From positions 124,001 through 188,000 of the forward strand of contig JAVKOQ010000085.1 of NCBI GenBank assembly GCA_031835245.1: a DNA stretch of 64,000 nucleotides. Reading direction: 5' to 3'. The notes below the pieces were generated by a model that saw nothing but the letters and a program-made list of their open reading frames with translations, did not search any database and was not told the origin of the DNA. A program made the position numbers and the translations under genes. This document shows, piece after piece, positions 35,301-45,925 of the stretch. The stretch comes from Balamuthia mandrillaris (lineage: Eukaryota > Discosea > Longamoebia > Balamuthiidae). The number at the start of each line of letters is the position of its first letter. The first letter of the stretch is position 1.

Positions 35301-36396
35301 GACATGCAGGAGGGATATCCAGCCTATGGTTGCATGATAAACACTCACAAGACTCGTGTAAACTTTGCCACAGACCTTCTTCCAAAGCAATGCTGCTTCC
35401 TTCCAGGTCCCTATTCCATCACCTGTCTGATAACTTGATTTTAAGCTGATCCCCTCACCTCTCCTTATGTTTGCTTTTTGTTGTTGGCGCCAACCAACAG
35501 ACGATAAGACCGGAACTGCACCGTTCTTGCCTTGGTGTGGCTTACTTATCAACACAGTAACTTTGGAAATTATGGCTGATTACTCCAGATACTATGGCTG
35601 CGGTATTGCTTCCCCCCTCTCGTTCTCCTTGATGGTGCGGGATTTGCGTACTTATGACAACCATACTAATGCTGTAGAGATCGAGAACACGCTCACTGTC
35701 AAGTACACCGGAGAAGCGTTTAGGCAGCAGATGTTGCTTTCTATCCGTCCTAAATGCCACCCGTTGCTTTTGGACGGAAACGTGAACAGCGTGTTTACTG
35801 TACGGCTAAATGTGTACCAAGCGTTTTTGTTCTCTGCAATTAAGTACCACTGCCACGTCTGTTGTCTTCCGTTCGCTGTGGATGAACGAAACGCCTCTTT
35901 CTTCAATGGTAATTTTCTCACTCTCTCTCACTCTCTCTCACTCTCTCTCTCTCTCTCTCTCTCGCCTTTCCAAATGAGCAACCACCAAACACCCTTTTGT
36001 AACGGCAAACAGGAGTGATTGGAGATGTATTGGAGTACATGAACGTTTTGATAAAACTGCGGTGCACAAGTCCTGTGGCGCAGCGGATGGCCTGCTCTTG
36101 CCCTATCGCCCGCCATGAGGTTTACTGGTTTGTTGTTTCTTCGCCCGCCCACTCGTACCCCTGCATGTCACCCCCTCACCAACCCTCTGCTCATCTCTCC
36201 CCAACAACGGCCATAAAGGCTGGGCTACAAGGCCTATCTTCACGTAATGCAGCGAAAGCACGCAAGGTACGCCCCGATCGTGGCCCACCTCAAAGAAAAG
36301 TTGGGCAGCCTTCCAAAGAGCAAGCAGCTGGCCCGCCGCCTGCGCTTGGTGGTGCAACCCCACCGCAGCCCTGCCTTTGCCAACATGCTCTACTGA
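31304..36396 (+). CDS. TERT: Telomerase reverse transcriptase
   Basis: Eleven exons: 31304-31796, 31885-32324, 32416-32863, 32971-33600, 33682-33752, 33820-34119, 34222-34851, 34971-35406, 35501-35908, 36013-36127, 36219-36396. They sum to 4149 nt, 1382 aa, all in phase. Order of domains: a basic, Pro/Ser-rich N-terminus with several NLS-like clusters; a TEN domain (YRALLTGCLVG, YFPNTLVNVLKGSEWDLLL, NSCYMQLTGPPL); the RNA-binding domain with CP-type WGSQHNLSIFHK and LNDCKWL and T motif FYITEKATTGKRIYYYRK (about residue 752). RT motifs: 1 and 2 (GIRPIMN); A, MVSVDVKQSFDNV with Asp922; B', KGIPQGSVLSSLLCSLLYG; C, LIDDFLYI with Asp1097-1098; D; and E, LPWCGLLIN. The C-terminal extension contains HEVYWLGYKAYLHVM. 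All three catalytic aspartates are present. It adds telomeric repeats using an RNA template; that RNA is not visible here. Confidence 0.95.
32332..32370 (+). repeat. (CT)n tract in TERT intron 2
   Basis: Sense-strand CT repeat in the intron between exons 2 and 3 of TERT. Confidence 0.9.
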
Positions 36397-36886
36397 GTGG
36401 GTGCGTGTTCGTCAGCCGAAAAACAACAAACCATTGCGCCGATATTCTCCCTAAAGGAATAGTTCCCACCACCACCACCACCACCACCACCACCACCACC
36501 ACCACCACCACCACCACCTTTATTCGAAGATAGTTTGGGTGAAAGAGAGGAGAGGAGAAAGGAGAAGGAGAAGGGAGAGGAGGAGTGGCCAGCATTTGGA
36601 GGGGGAAAAGGTACCTACCCCCCCCCCCCTTTGCCCCCAAAAAAGGGAAAGAGGAAGCAAAGCAAAGAAAAGGGAGAGCCCCCTTATCTCTCTGCTTTCC
36701 TAACGAAAATAGACAGCAACACCACTTGGGGGGGGGGCCACCCCGTCTTTTCTGTTGCAGAAACAAACAAGCAAGGAGGAAGAGGAGGAGGAGGAAGGAA
36801 GCAGGCACAAGGAGGAAGGTCATACCACCTTTCTTCTTTCACCATCACCAAAAGGAAAGGGGGGAGGGGAGAGACGGCTTAGAAAG
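36397..36886. other. Intergenic: TERT 3' region and VTT promoter
   Basis: About 490 bp holding the (CCA)n microsatellite, a poly-C/poly-G-rich stretch (36620-36740) and A/G-rich leader sequence. No gene is supported. Confidence 0.5.
36466..36518. repeat. (CCA)n microsatellite
   Basis: About 53 nt of tandem CCA, 70 bp after the TERT stop codon. Confidence 0.95.
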
Positions 36887-37316
36887 ATGAAGCTGAAAGT
36901 TTTGACAGTGTTTAAGGTGCTCTCCCTGGCCCTGCTGCTGAGCATGGTGATTGCAGCGGTGGTCCTGCTCTTCGTGCCAGGCTCCCCGTTGGAAAGCATC
37001 CTGCTGACGTTCTTGAACTGGCTGCGGAGCATCCCCAAGGTGTGGAGCGCCCTCCTCCTGGGGCTCGTGCAGACCGTGGTGCTGGTGTTGATGCTGCCTG
37101 GCACGCCCCTGAACTTGGCTTGCGGGTTTCTGTTTGGGCCTTGGATTGGAAGCGCGGTCAGCTTGACCAGCACCGACCTCTCCGTCGTGATTTCCTTCTT
37201 GATCGCGCGGTACTTGTGCCGTGATTGGGCCGCCAAGCAAATTGGTACCTTTTCGGTTTCCCTCCTTTCGTTGTTTGTTTCATCCCTTGACTTTCTTGCT
37301 CTATCTTCATTCCGTG

Positions 37317-37365
<49 letters not shown>

Positions 37366-37871
37366 CTCCTATTGAAACAACAGCCCAACGACCAAAGTTC
37401 AAAGCGGTAGACTCTGCGTTGAGTAAGCAGGGCATGTACATCATTTTTCTCATTCGGTAAGCTTCTTTAAACCCTTTTTATTTTTTGTTCCTCGCCATAC
37501 TCACATACTCATGTTTCCTTGCGTTACATGCTATACAGCCTCTCTCCAGTGTTTCCTTTTGGTTTGTGGTTCGTTACACAGAGTCCCTCCTGCTTTTTCA
37601 CTTTTTTTTTTTGTGCTTCGCGTTACATTAGCTTGTCTTTTATTCCTTTCTTTCTTTTTCTCTTCATTCGGTCATAACTGTTGCTCTCTCTCTTCTGTGC
37701 TTTTCTCCCTAGTAACTACTTTTTCGCGTTGACGGAGGTTACCTTCCTTAAGTATTGGTTGGCCTCCTCCGCTGGTCTGTTTCCCTTTACGGTGGCCTAT
37801 TCTTACCTAGGTATCATCAGTGCCCTTGCTTTTCGTTGTTTCTTCTTAACTTTTTGCTATTCTCTGATCTT

Positions 37872-37907
<36 letters not shown>

Positions 37908-38329
37908 AAAACGTCAAAGGGTCGTTAATGCGGGAAATAGCAGACATCTTCACGGATGGCTCCAAAGGCAATGCCACCCAACAGATTATATTTATCTCTT
38001 TAGGTGGCCTACCTCCTCTTTATCTTATTTCTGCTCCTCTTTCTTACACCGCCCATGAATGACAAACAGGAGGAGCAGCAACTGTAATATCAGTGGTGTT
38101 GGTAGCGGTGATCACACGGCAGGCCCTCCGAAAGGCTACACTGGAGCAGCGCTCAGCAACCGCTCAAAGAGAAGCGGAGGAGGATTTATCGATGGACGAG
38201 TTGGAGTCTGGGCTTGCTAGTTGGCCAGAAGGCTCCTCCCTCCACGCCCGCTCTCCTTCCACGAAACGCAATTCTCCCACCACCACCGAAGATGAAGACG
38301 AGGAGTCTCTGCTTCTCGAAGTTACATAA
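36887..38329 (+). CDS. VTT/DedA-superfamily membrane protein (TMEM64/TVP38-like)
   Basis: Six exons (36887-37244, 37384-37456, 37539-37565, 37713-37810, 37920-38003, 38070-38329) sum to 900 nt, 299 aa. The 27-nt third exon encodes most of the signature RLSPVFPFGFNYFFAL, corresponding to the family's re-entrant loop motif (FPFxxxNY-x-xGLT). Other signatures are MLPGTPLNLACGFLFGPWIG and SAGLFPFTVAYSYLG. There are several hydrophobic segments and a final TM (ATVISVVLVAVI) followed by an acidic Ser-rich cytosolic tail. VTT proteins (TMEM41B, VMP1, TMEM64, Tvp38) act in ER/Golgi membranes, some as lipid scramblases; this one looks most like TMEM64/Tvp38. The activity is inferred from the family only. 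Confidence 0.85.
37322..37363 (+). repeat. (CT)n tract in VTT-gene intron 1
   Basis: About 42 nt of alternating CT on the sense strand. Confidence 0.95.
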
Positions 38330-38687
38330 AACAAACATCGTGCTCTTTTTTTTTTTCATTTGTTTTAAAAAAAACATCACCTTCTCTGTATCTCTCTCCC
38401 TCCCTCTCTCTCTGCTCTCTGCTCTCTCCTCTCTGCTCTCTCCACTCTCCTCTCCTCTCTGCGTTTGCGGTGAATGTAAATGAGGGTTAGGGTTAGGGTC
38501 AGGATATAAGGTTAGCGATGAGGGTTCAAGCTGCCCTGGGGCACGGTCCCCAGCGCCTCTCCCTTGCCTGTTGCTTCCTTTCTGTGTGCCGCGAGCAAAA
38601 AAAAAACCCAAACAGCCCCTCCCCCCCCCCTCCCCTCCCCCATCCCCTTCCCCTTCCCACACACAGTAACGCAACACAAAAACAACA
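38330..38687. other. Intergenic/promoter of fusion gene
   Basis: About 360 bp with CT-rich runs, a telomere-repeat-like motif at 38483-38498 and a C-rich block near 38621-38640. No gene is supported. Confidence 0.5.
38483..38498 (+). promoter_or_regulatory. Interstitial telomere-like motif AGGGTTAGGGTTAGGG
   Basis: Two and a half TTAGGG units, about 190 bp before the start codon of the sepiapterin reductase-adenosine kinase gene. TTAGGG is the telomere repeat of myxomycetes and vertebrates. It could be a telobox-like promoter element or a chance/relict insertion. Confidence 0.45.
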
Positions 38688-39356
38688 ATGCAAAGCTCAG
38701 CAGCAGCGTTGATCGTAAGCGGCGGTTCTCGTGGCTTTGGCCGTGCCGTAGCTCAGCAGTACGTGGAGCAGTGGCCGGTGCCCCAAAAGACTCTGCATGT
38801 GTTCCTGTTGGGACGGGATGAGGCCGCCCTCAAACAAAGCCAGCAGGAGGTGGAGCAAGCTGCTGCCGGCAAGGAAGGCCACTCCCTCGCGATTTCCACC
38901 ATTGTGGTTGATTTCGGCAATGCCGAGACTCTGCCCGCCGCTCTTGAGGCTGTCTTCTCTAAGGTTTGAAGCCCTTCTCGCCTCTCTCTGAGTGTCATCA
39001 CTTAAAATTATGCCAACGATTTGTGTCTTTCAACCGGATGAAAAATAGGTAGACGCCGGAGCCTATGACGCAGCGTGCTTCGTAAACAACCACGGAAGCC
39101 TGGGTCTGGGCACAGTGGAACAGTTTGGCGAGCAAGCCAAGTTGGGAGAGCTCCGCCAGGCCATCGACGTGAACGTGACCTCCGCGCTGGCCCTCACTGC
39201 TGCCTTCGTTAAGCACTTTGCTGGCAAGCAATTGACTGTGGTCAACGTGTCCTCTCTTGCTGCGCTGCAGCCATTCCCAGAGTGGGGCCTCTACTGTGCC
39301 GGCAAGGCCGCCAGAGACCAGTTCCACGCGGTTCTCGCTAAAGAGGTTTGATTCTA

Positions 39357-39407
<51 letters not shown>

Positions 39408-41111
39408 CTTTCTCTCCCTCTCGTTCTCTCTCTAGACGCTGTTAATAACACTTTGCGATTCTTTTTGTTATCGTTTTCGAAAAACGAAAACGAAGAAACC
39501 GGAAGTGCGAGTATTGAGCTATGCCCCAGGTGTTATGGATACTGACATGCAACGCATTATTCGCGAGGTAAGCACCCATAAAGAACAAAAAGAGTATTTC
39601 ACACGTTTGCACAACGAGGTAAAGTTCTTCTCTCTTAGTGACTCTCTCAGTTCCACTCTTCAATTTCTTTCACTCACTTACATTGACGCGGCGCAATAAA
39701 GGGGCGGGTACAAAGCCCTGTTGTTCCTGCCAGAAAACTGGTGCAAGTGCTTGCTGAGAACAGTTTCGAGTCTGGGGCTCACCTCGACTTTGTCAACGAC
39801 CTGATGAAAGGTGTGCTGCTCGGCGTCTGCAACCCATTGCTCGACATCTCAGCGGTGGTCGGTAAAGAGCTTCTTGAAAAGTAAGCTTTTTTTTTGCATC
39901 TGCCATCTTGTCCATATGTTTCTAACCTACTGTTTGCACGTGCGTAGGTATGGTCTCTCTCCAAGTAACGCCATTCTTGCAGAGGAAAAACACCTTCCCT
40001 TGTACGTACACCCGGTTCGTTTCTTTCTCATGCTTTCGGTTTCTCACCTTTTCTTTTGTTTCTTTTTATCTTGGTTTGCACGTGTAAATAGGTACCAAGA
40101 ATTGGTGTCCAACTATCCAGTGGAGTACATAGCAGGAGGTGCTGGCCAGAACTCCGTCAGAGCTGTGCAATGGATGTTGCGCGTGCCCGGTGCCTCCCGT
40201 TACATCGGTTGCATCGGCAAGGACAAGTTTGGAGAGACATTGAGGGCCGCTGCTGAGAAAGATGGCTTGGACGTACATTACCTGGAAGATCCCGACACAC
40301 CTACCGGCACCTGTGCTGTGTTGGTTACCAACAAAGACAGGTCTCTGGTGGCCAACCTCTCTGCTGCCAATTGCTACAAGAAGGACCATCTTGACAACAA
40401 CTTCTTTTTGGTGGAGCAGGCCAAGTACTTCTATGTGACCGGCTTTTTCCTTACTGTCTCCCCTGAAACGCTGTTGGCTATTGGCGCCCATGCTGCTGAG
40501 AGAAACAAGCCCTTCATGATGAACTTGTCCGCTCCTTTCTTGATCGACTTCTTCTGGGATGGCAAGATGGAGAAGCTGCTTCCTTATGCTGATGTTGTGT
40601 TTGGCAATGAGCACGAAGCTGCTGCCTTGGGTCGCAAAATGGGATGGGGTGTACGTACAATCCCACTATCCACCCCTCATTGCTTAGTTTCGGGTGGCTT
40701 GACTAACGAAATATATTTTAACAGGAGAACCTGAAAGAAGTGGCTGCTAAGTTGGCTGAAATGCCGAAAGTGAACACAGCACGCCCTCGTACCGTCGTAT
40801 TTACTCAGGGTGCTGAGCCGACTTTGGTATTCCATAATGGCGAGGTACTCTCCTCTCCTATCATCCATTGTCTTATTTGTTTTTTAAACTTGTGGGCAAA
40901 AAAGTTATTGGAGCTGGCAGTACCACCCGTGCCCACTGAAGAGATTGTAGACACAAACGGAGCAGGAGACTGCTTCGTGGGAGGTTTTCTCTCTCGCTAC
41001 ATCCAAGGAAGGCCCCTCACCGAGTGCGTGGAGGCTGGAAACTACTGTGCCGGTGTCTGCATCCGAACTGCCGGCATCAAGTTCGAGGGAACTCCCACCT
41101 TCCGGCCTTGA
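38688..41111 (+). CDS. Sepiapterin reductase-adenosine kinase fusion protein
   Basis: Eight exons (38688-38963, 39049-39345, 39496-39618, 39702-39880, 39948-40001, 40092-40650, 40725-40844, 40905-41111) sum to 1815 nt, 604 aa in one frame. Residues 1-266 are a short-chain dehydrogenase matching sepiapterin reductase: cofactor motif SGGSRGFGRA, then VNVSSLAALQPFPEWGLYC with the YxxxK pair in YCAGKAARD, VLSYAPGVMDTDMQ, and the C-terminus SGAHLDFVND. In place of a stop, the next codons are CTG ATG. ATG (39804, Met267) opens a complete adenosine kinase: GVCNPLLDISAVV, AGGAGQNSVRAVQWML, TGTCAVLVTNKDRSLVANLS, GFFLTVSPETLL and the catalytic loop DTNGAGDCFVGGF. The two halves should make tetrahydrobiopterin-type pteridines and convert adenosine to AMP. 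Both active sites look intact. An internal start at Met267 could also give free kinase. Confidence 0.9.
39362..39433 (+). repeat. (CT)n tract in fusion-gene intron 2
   Basis: CT repeat with TTTC interruptions, sense strand, inside the sepiapterin reductase half. Confidence 0.9.
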
Positions 41112-41485
41112 AAGCATCACCTTTCTTTCTGCCGGATGAAACAAAGATCAGCTTGATGGCTAAACTCAAACTGCGATGTGTGAGAGAAGAGAGAGAGAGA
41201 GAGAGAGAGTGCGCGGAGAGGAGAGTTCTCAGAGTGGAGGGTGGTCGAAAGGGGAGAGAGAAGGAAAGGCGATTTAGGGGGATAGGAGAGAGGACGGGAG
41301 AGAGAGGGGACAAAAATAGAAAAATGAGAAAGAAGAAGGAAAAGAAGGGAACGGAGAGAGAGACAGCAAAAGAGGGCCTCTTTGTCAGAACAACCCCCTT
41401 TTTTTTAAATTCGTATCAGCAGAGCTGAGTAGCAGCAGCAGCAGCAGTAGTAGAAATCTAGGAAACGCTCTCTTTGACAAATTAA
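41112..41485. other. Intergenic, purine-rich
   Basis: About 370 bp, strongly G/A-rich on the + strand, with a (GA)n tract near 41190-41210 and CAG/TAG triplets before the next start codon. No gene is supported. Confidence 0.5.
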
Positions 41486-42919
41486 ATGGCGCACTACGAG
41501 GAGCAGGAAGAGATTGAGACGGTGGGAGGTGGCCTCAACGTCACCCCTGAAGAAATCACCAAGATCAAGGAGATGTTGATGGACACCTCTTTGCCGGTTG
41601 CTCCCCGCTTTCGTGCTGTGTTTACCCTTCGGAACATTGGAGGCGAACTCGCCATAGATGCGCTCGCTGAAGGTATTATTGCCCCAGTCATCTTTGAATA
41701 ATCGTTCCTCCTCTCCATTCTAAGCGGGTCCTCTGTCTCTGTCTCTCTGTCCGTAAATACAGCTTTGATGGCAGACAAGTCCGCCCTGTTGAAGCACGAA
41801 ATAGCGTATGTGTTGGGCCAGATGCAAAACCCTCACGCCATACCCTACCTCAACCAAGTTTTGGCTGACGCTGAAGAAGACCCAATGGTCCGCCACGAGG
41901 TACTTTTCCTTCTCCACCCCTTTTTCCTGCCTTTTGTTGTGTTTTTCTTTCCTTGTTTTTTTTGGAGCTACTTCTTAACTTTGGTTGGTCTTTTCTTGTG
42001 GGGAGATAGGCTGGTGAAGCACTCGGCGCTATCGGAGACCCCAAGTCATTGGAGGTGTTGGAACGGTTTGCTACCGACCCCAGACCCGAGGTTTCTGAAA
42101 CATGTTCCTTGGCCATCGATACCATCAAGTACAAACTTAAAGAAAACAAAAAGACGTACGTTTCCTTCTTTTCCTACCTTTCCCTTCCCCTTTGTTTCTT
42201 ATAACCTGATGTACTCTTTATAACCACAAAGGCCAAACCACCCAAGCCCATACTGCTCAGTGGATCCAGCCCCTCGTTACAGCACTGATGATGTACAAAA
42301 GCTAAAAACTCGTCTGTTGGATGAATCCCTCCCGCTGTTCAAACGCTACCGTGCCATGTTCGCTTTGAGAGACATAGGTGATACTGAGGCTGTTGAGGTA
42401 TACTCTTGCCTCTCTCTTTCTCTCTCTCTCTCTCTCCAGCTGATCCGCTTCGTTCATTTTAATTTTGTGTCTTCATTTTTGTGTGGGTGTATCAATGCAA
42501 CAACAAAGGCGTTGGCAGCAGGCTTCAGGGACAGCAGCGCGTTGTTCCGCCACGAGATAGCGTATGTTTTGGGTCAAATGGCGCATGAGCACGCTGCTCC
42601 CTCCCTTACCGTCATCCTGAAGGACATGAACGAGCATTACATGGTCAGGCATGAAGCGGCGGAGGCCCTTGGTGCCATTGCCAGCTCGGAGATAATGCCT
42701 ATGCTCCAGGACTTTTGCAATGACAAGGAACAAGTTGTTAGGGAAAGCTGCTTAGTTGGTATGTTTGCTTTCTTTTTTTTTTCTTAATCCGAACAACCTT
42801 AACACCCCTTCATTACAGCGGTGGACGTTAGCGATTACAACACCTCGGACACATTCGAGTATGCCGACACCCTAAAAATCATACGAGAACAAGCGGCTGC
42901 TACTGTTGAGTCTTCCTAA
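41486..42919 (+). CDS. DOHH: Deoxyhypusine hydroxylase (HEAT-repeat diiron)
   Basis: About six exons. All-helical HEAT-repeat protein with the four His-Glu iron-ligand motifs: [41 protein letters not shown] and [14 protein letters not shown]. The two halves are pseudo-repeats joined by a linker ([15 protein letters not shown]), as in other DOHH proteins; the C-terminus is [16 protein letters not shown]. The enzyme hydroxylates the deoxyhypusine residue of eIF5A, completing hypusine. Splicing across 41885-42010, 42155-42231, 42395-42508 and 42759-42820 restores the conserved helices. Stop TAA at 42917-42919. It lies 374 bp after the fusion gene on the same strand. Confidence 0.93.
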
Positions 42920-43296
42920 AAACTGAAGTGAAACGGAACTATGCAATTGCGGCGATAATCTGCCGTGCCCACCTTGGGAGATTCATTTCCAATTCTTTAA
43001 TTTATTCAGGTTCAAAATGAATGCTGACCACCCTCCTCCTAAACTTTCTTTTTTTATACAACTGCCGCGGCGAAGGAGTCTTTCAAACCGTTGTTGATCA
43101 ACATGTTCTTTGCTGTAGGACCACGTTATGAACACGTGATGGCCACGAGGCAAACCTCGAGCGGAGAAGATACAAGCATATTACTGCACGACCGTAAACG
43201 GACACCGCCGAAAGTAACGCTGGTCCTCTCAGAGTCAGCGCCTTCACCGTCTGACCTGTGCAAGAAAAAAACAAAACCACAAGAAACAAGAAAAGA
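42920..43296. other. Intergenic, DOHH to Frizzled-like
   Basis: About 375 bp. I see nothing beyond presumed UTRs and the upstream part of an open frame that lacks an ATG. Confidence 0.5.
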
Positions 43297-45695
43297 ATGT
43301 CGTGGAAGGGAGGGAGAGGTTCCATCCAACCCCTCTGGGAGTGGGTGGTGTTGGCTCTGACAATGATGGTGACGGTGGGATTGTTTGAAAGTGTGCGCAG
43401 CCAAAGCTGCGAGCCGTATGCCGGCAGGCCCCTTGTTTGTAACAGTTTTTTTGGTGAGTCCGTTGGTCACCACCCTCTGCGGCTCTTCTTCATCGTGAAG
43501 CAAACCAACCGTTCAAAAAAAAAACCAGAAATAGGACAACCTATGTATGTGCCCAACGCAACGGATATGCCCTGGCTTGAGTCGGACTCGTCCCGTCTGG
43601 CAAACCTGATGGCCTCCCGATTTACTGACGAAGGTTCCTTTAATTGCAGAGACGAGTACTTTGGCCTGCTCTGCGGCACCTATTTTCGCCCTTGCTTGCG
43701 GGATCCAAGCGGTACAACCCTCCCTCTCATCATCCCATTCATTTCTTCGGCCTATAAAAACGCTTATTACCTCGACTATGATACGGAGTGTATGCTAACT
43801 TTGCTCAAACAGGGAATGCTATCCCATACCCTAAAAACACGTGCAGAGCGCGTTGCCTCTCGGCTTCGTTCCCATCTCCTTTGTAGTGCAATTCTCTCTC
43901 TCTCTCACATTGAAACTAACTTGCGTCGCGCTTGGCACTCCACTCAAGTGAATGCATGCCTAGCATTCCTTGAAGAAAACGGCTTTCCGCCGGGTATAGG
44001 CCTTTTCCTGCCATTTGATCCCCGCGAAACTCCGCTGCGATGCAATGAAACAGATGTGATATACGGCAGTCCGCCACTCTTTCCCGAAGGGGAGTACACG
44101 CAGCCCATTCCCACGGAGAACGGCACGTGGTCCTACAACCTAACGGTAACCTGCTCCAACCTAGGAGCGGGCCAACTGACCTGTCCGGAGCCGCTCCAAA
44201 GGCTAGATGACCTGGACATCTGCGGCTTCACCTGTCCACTCCCTGCCATGACGGAGGAGCAGTATAACACAGTTCAGATCATGCAAGGCGTGTTGGCATG
44301 GTTCTCCTACGTTTCTACATTCTTCGTGGTGATGTCCTACATGCTGCACCCCAGATTGCGAACCTTTCCTAGCAATATGTTGGCGATGACCTGCCTGAGT
44401 GCACACATCCTGTCTTTCGGTCTAGTGCTGCCCACAATGGCGGGCTACAACGAGGTATGGTGTGGCGGCGATGACCAAGAGTACAGTTCTCCGGAGCTTA
44501 ACTCGTTCTCGTCGGAGGCATTTTCCGTTTTGCGTCTCTCCATGAACAGTCCTCTTTGTACGTTTCAGGGAGTTATTCTTCACTTTGGGCTTGTTTCTGG
44601 TACATTTTGGTATGCTATGCATTGGACGCATCTTTCTGTTTCGCTTCATTGGGTTGTTGCTCCTGTGAGGCAATATTCTCTCATTTATGTTTTTGATGGC
44701 TGACTTCGACCAAACTTGCAGGTGGATATTTATAGCGCTGAACATGATCATTCAGCTGTATTTGGGGAAGAAGGGCGTTGCCACAGGCGTCAAAACGATA
44801 GTCTTCCAGGCGGTTTATCACACGACGACCTGGGGCGTGCCATCTCTCTTTGGCATCATTCTGCTGGGTGCCGACAAATTTGTTTATGAATCCTCCTCCA
44901 CATTGTACGTCCTTTCTCGTACTCTTCTTCTTCTTTTTCTTTTTCTTCTGTTTCTTCTTCCTATGCTAACATGGATGATGGTGCTGCTCAGCTGCTTTAT
45001 AACATCGGAGGATGACTTGGCTTGGCAGCTCTCCCTGTTCTTCGTTCCGGTGGGAGTGTTGATAGTGGTGGGAGGAATACTCTTCGTGGTGGCAATGGTC
45101 TGCATCTTCATGATAACGGCAGGCAACTCCAAGAAGAGGGCCAGCACCATTGTTATCCACGTCCGCCTGCTCTGCTTTCTCTTTCTCTTCCTGCTGATCT
45201 ACTCCTTCATCTTTGCGCATCGACACCTCCACCAGCGACGAGGACATTGAGGAGGGCTACAACAAGTACTACACCTGCCTTCTGCGAGAGGAGGATGACT
45301 GCTCCCTCAGCGAGGACGTCACCAAGTACGACCTGGTGTTGGCCAGGGCCTTCTGCTACGCCTCGTTGGGACTCTTCCTGGCCATTTTGTTCTGCCACAT
45401 GGACGTCTGGCGGTTATGGTGGAAGGTGATCAGCGCGGTGCGGGCGGGAGAGGGTTGTGCTCCACTCAAGGCCCTCACCTCCAGCTCCTTCTCTGGCTCC
45501 TCAAAAGCCAAAAGCAAGAGCAAGAGGAAAAAGGAGCGCAGCGGCAGCTCCAAGAAACTCGAGTTCAGCACCAGTTCCATGGTTTTGGGTATGCCATACC
45601 GCCTTTCATTCTCCCTACCTCTTTGTATCCTTCTCTCTTCAGGGATAAGACCAGAACTAAACTTTGTTTGTTGTGCAGACGACGTGGTGCCTTAA
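43297..45695 (+). CDS. Frizzled/Smoothened-like seven-TM receptor (Fsl type)
   Basis: The signal peptide or first hydrophobic segment (VVLALTMMVTVGLF) is followed by an extracellular Cys-rich domain (CEPYAGRPLVC, CRDEYFGLLCGTYFRPC, NACLAFLEENGFP), then N-glycosylation sequons and the first TM (MQGVLAWFSYVSTFFVVMSY). Later exons give LGLVSGTFWYAMHW-like TM3 sequence (from HFGLVSGTFWYAMHW), RWIFIALNMIIQLYLG, PVGVLIVVGGILFVVAMV (TM5), a TM6, and a last helix in DLVLARAFCYASLGLFLAIL. This matches the Fsl family of amoebozoans, which resemble Frizzled/Smoothened but whose ligands are unknown. The reading frame shifts by one base near 45205-45213, after TM6, and I see no good intron there. Exon boundaries in the CRD (43719-43950) are also unresolved. 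The Lys-rich tail ends DDVVP after a final intron. Confidence 0.8.
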
Positions 45696-45925
45696 CGCCC
45701 AAGTAGTGTTACAAAAAGTGGCAGCGATGGGGTGGGGTGGTGCACGTGTAACGTATAACTGTAACAAAGGTTGTGTGTGTGGAGGGTGGGACAGTGGCCG
45801 GAAGGGAGTGAATTGGCCACAGCACTCTCTCTCCTAACTTCGCTCGTCCCTTGTTTTCAAAAAGCTCGAGAAAAGGGTGGAAAAAAATAAAGAACAGCTT
45901 TGCTTTGGTTTAACAACCATCATCA

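Noticed and set aside
31304-36396. Possibility that the RT gene is a retrotransposon
   Set aside because: TEN, T and CP motifs and the long insertion between motifs A and B' are TERT-specific; there is no integrase, RNase H or terminal repeat, and the gene has eleven introns.
39804-41111. Adenosine kinase as a separate gene with its own promoter
   Set aside because: There is no stop codon in the reductase frame and no intergenic space; the upstream exons splice in phase into it. Internal initiation at Met267 remains possible but does not make it a separate gene.
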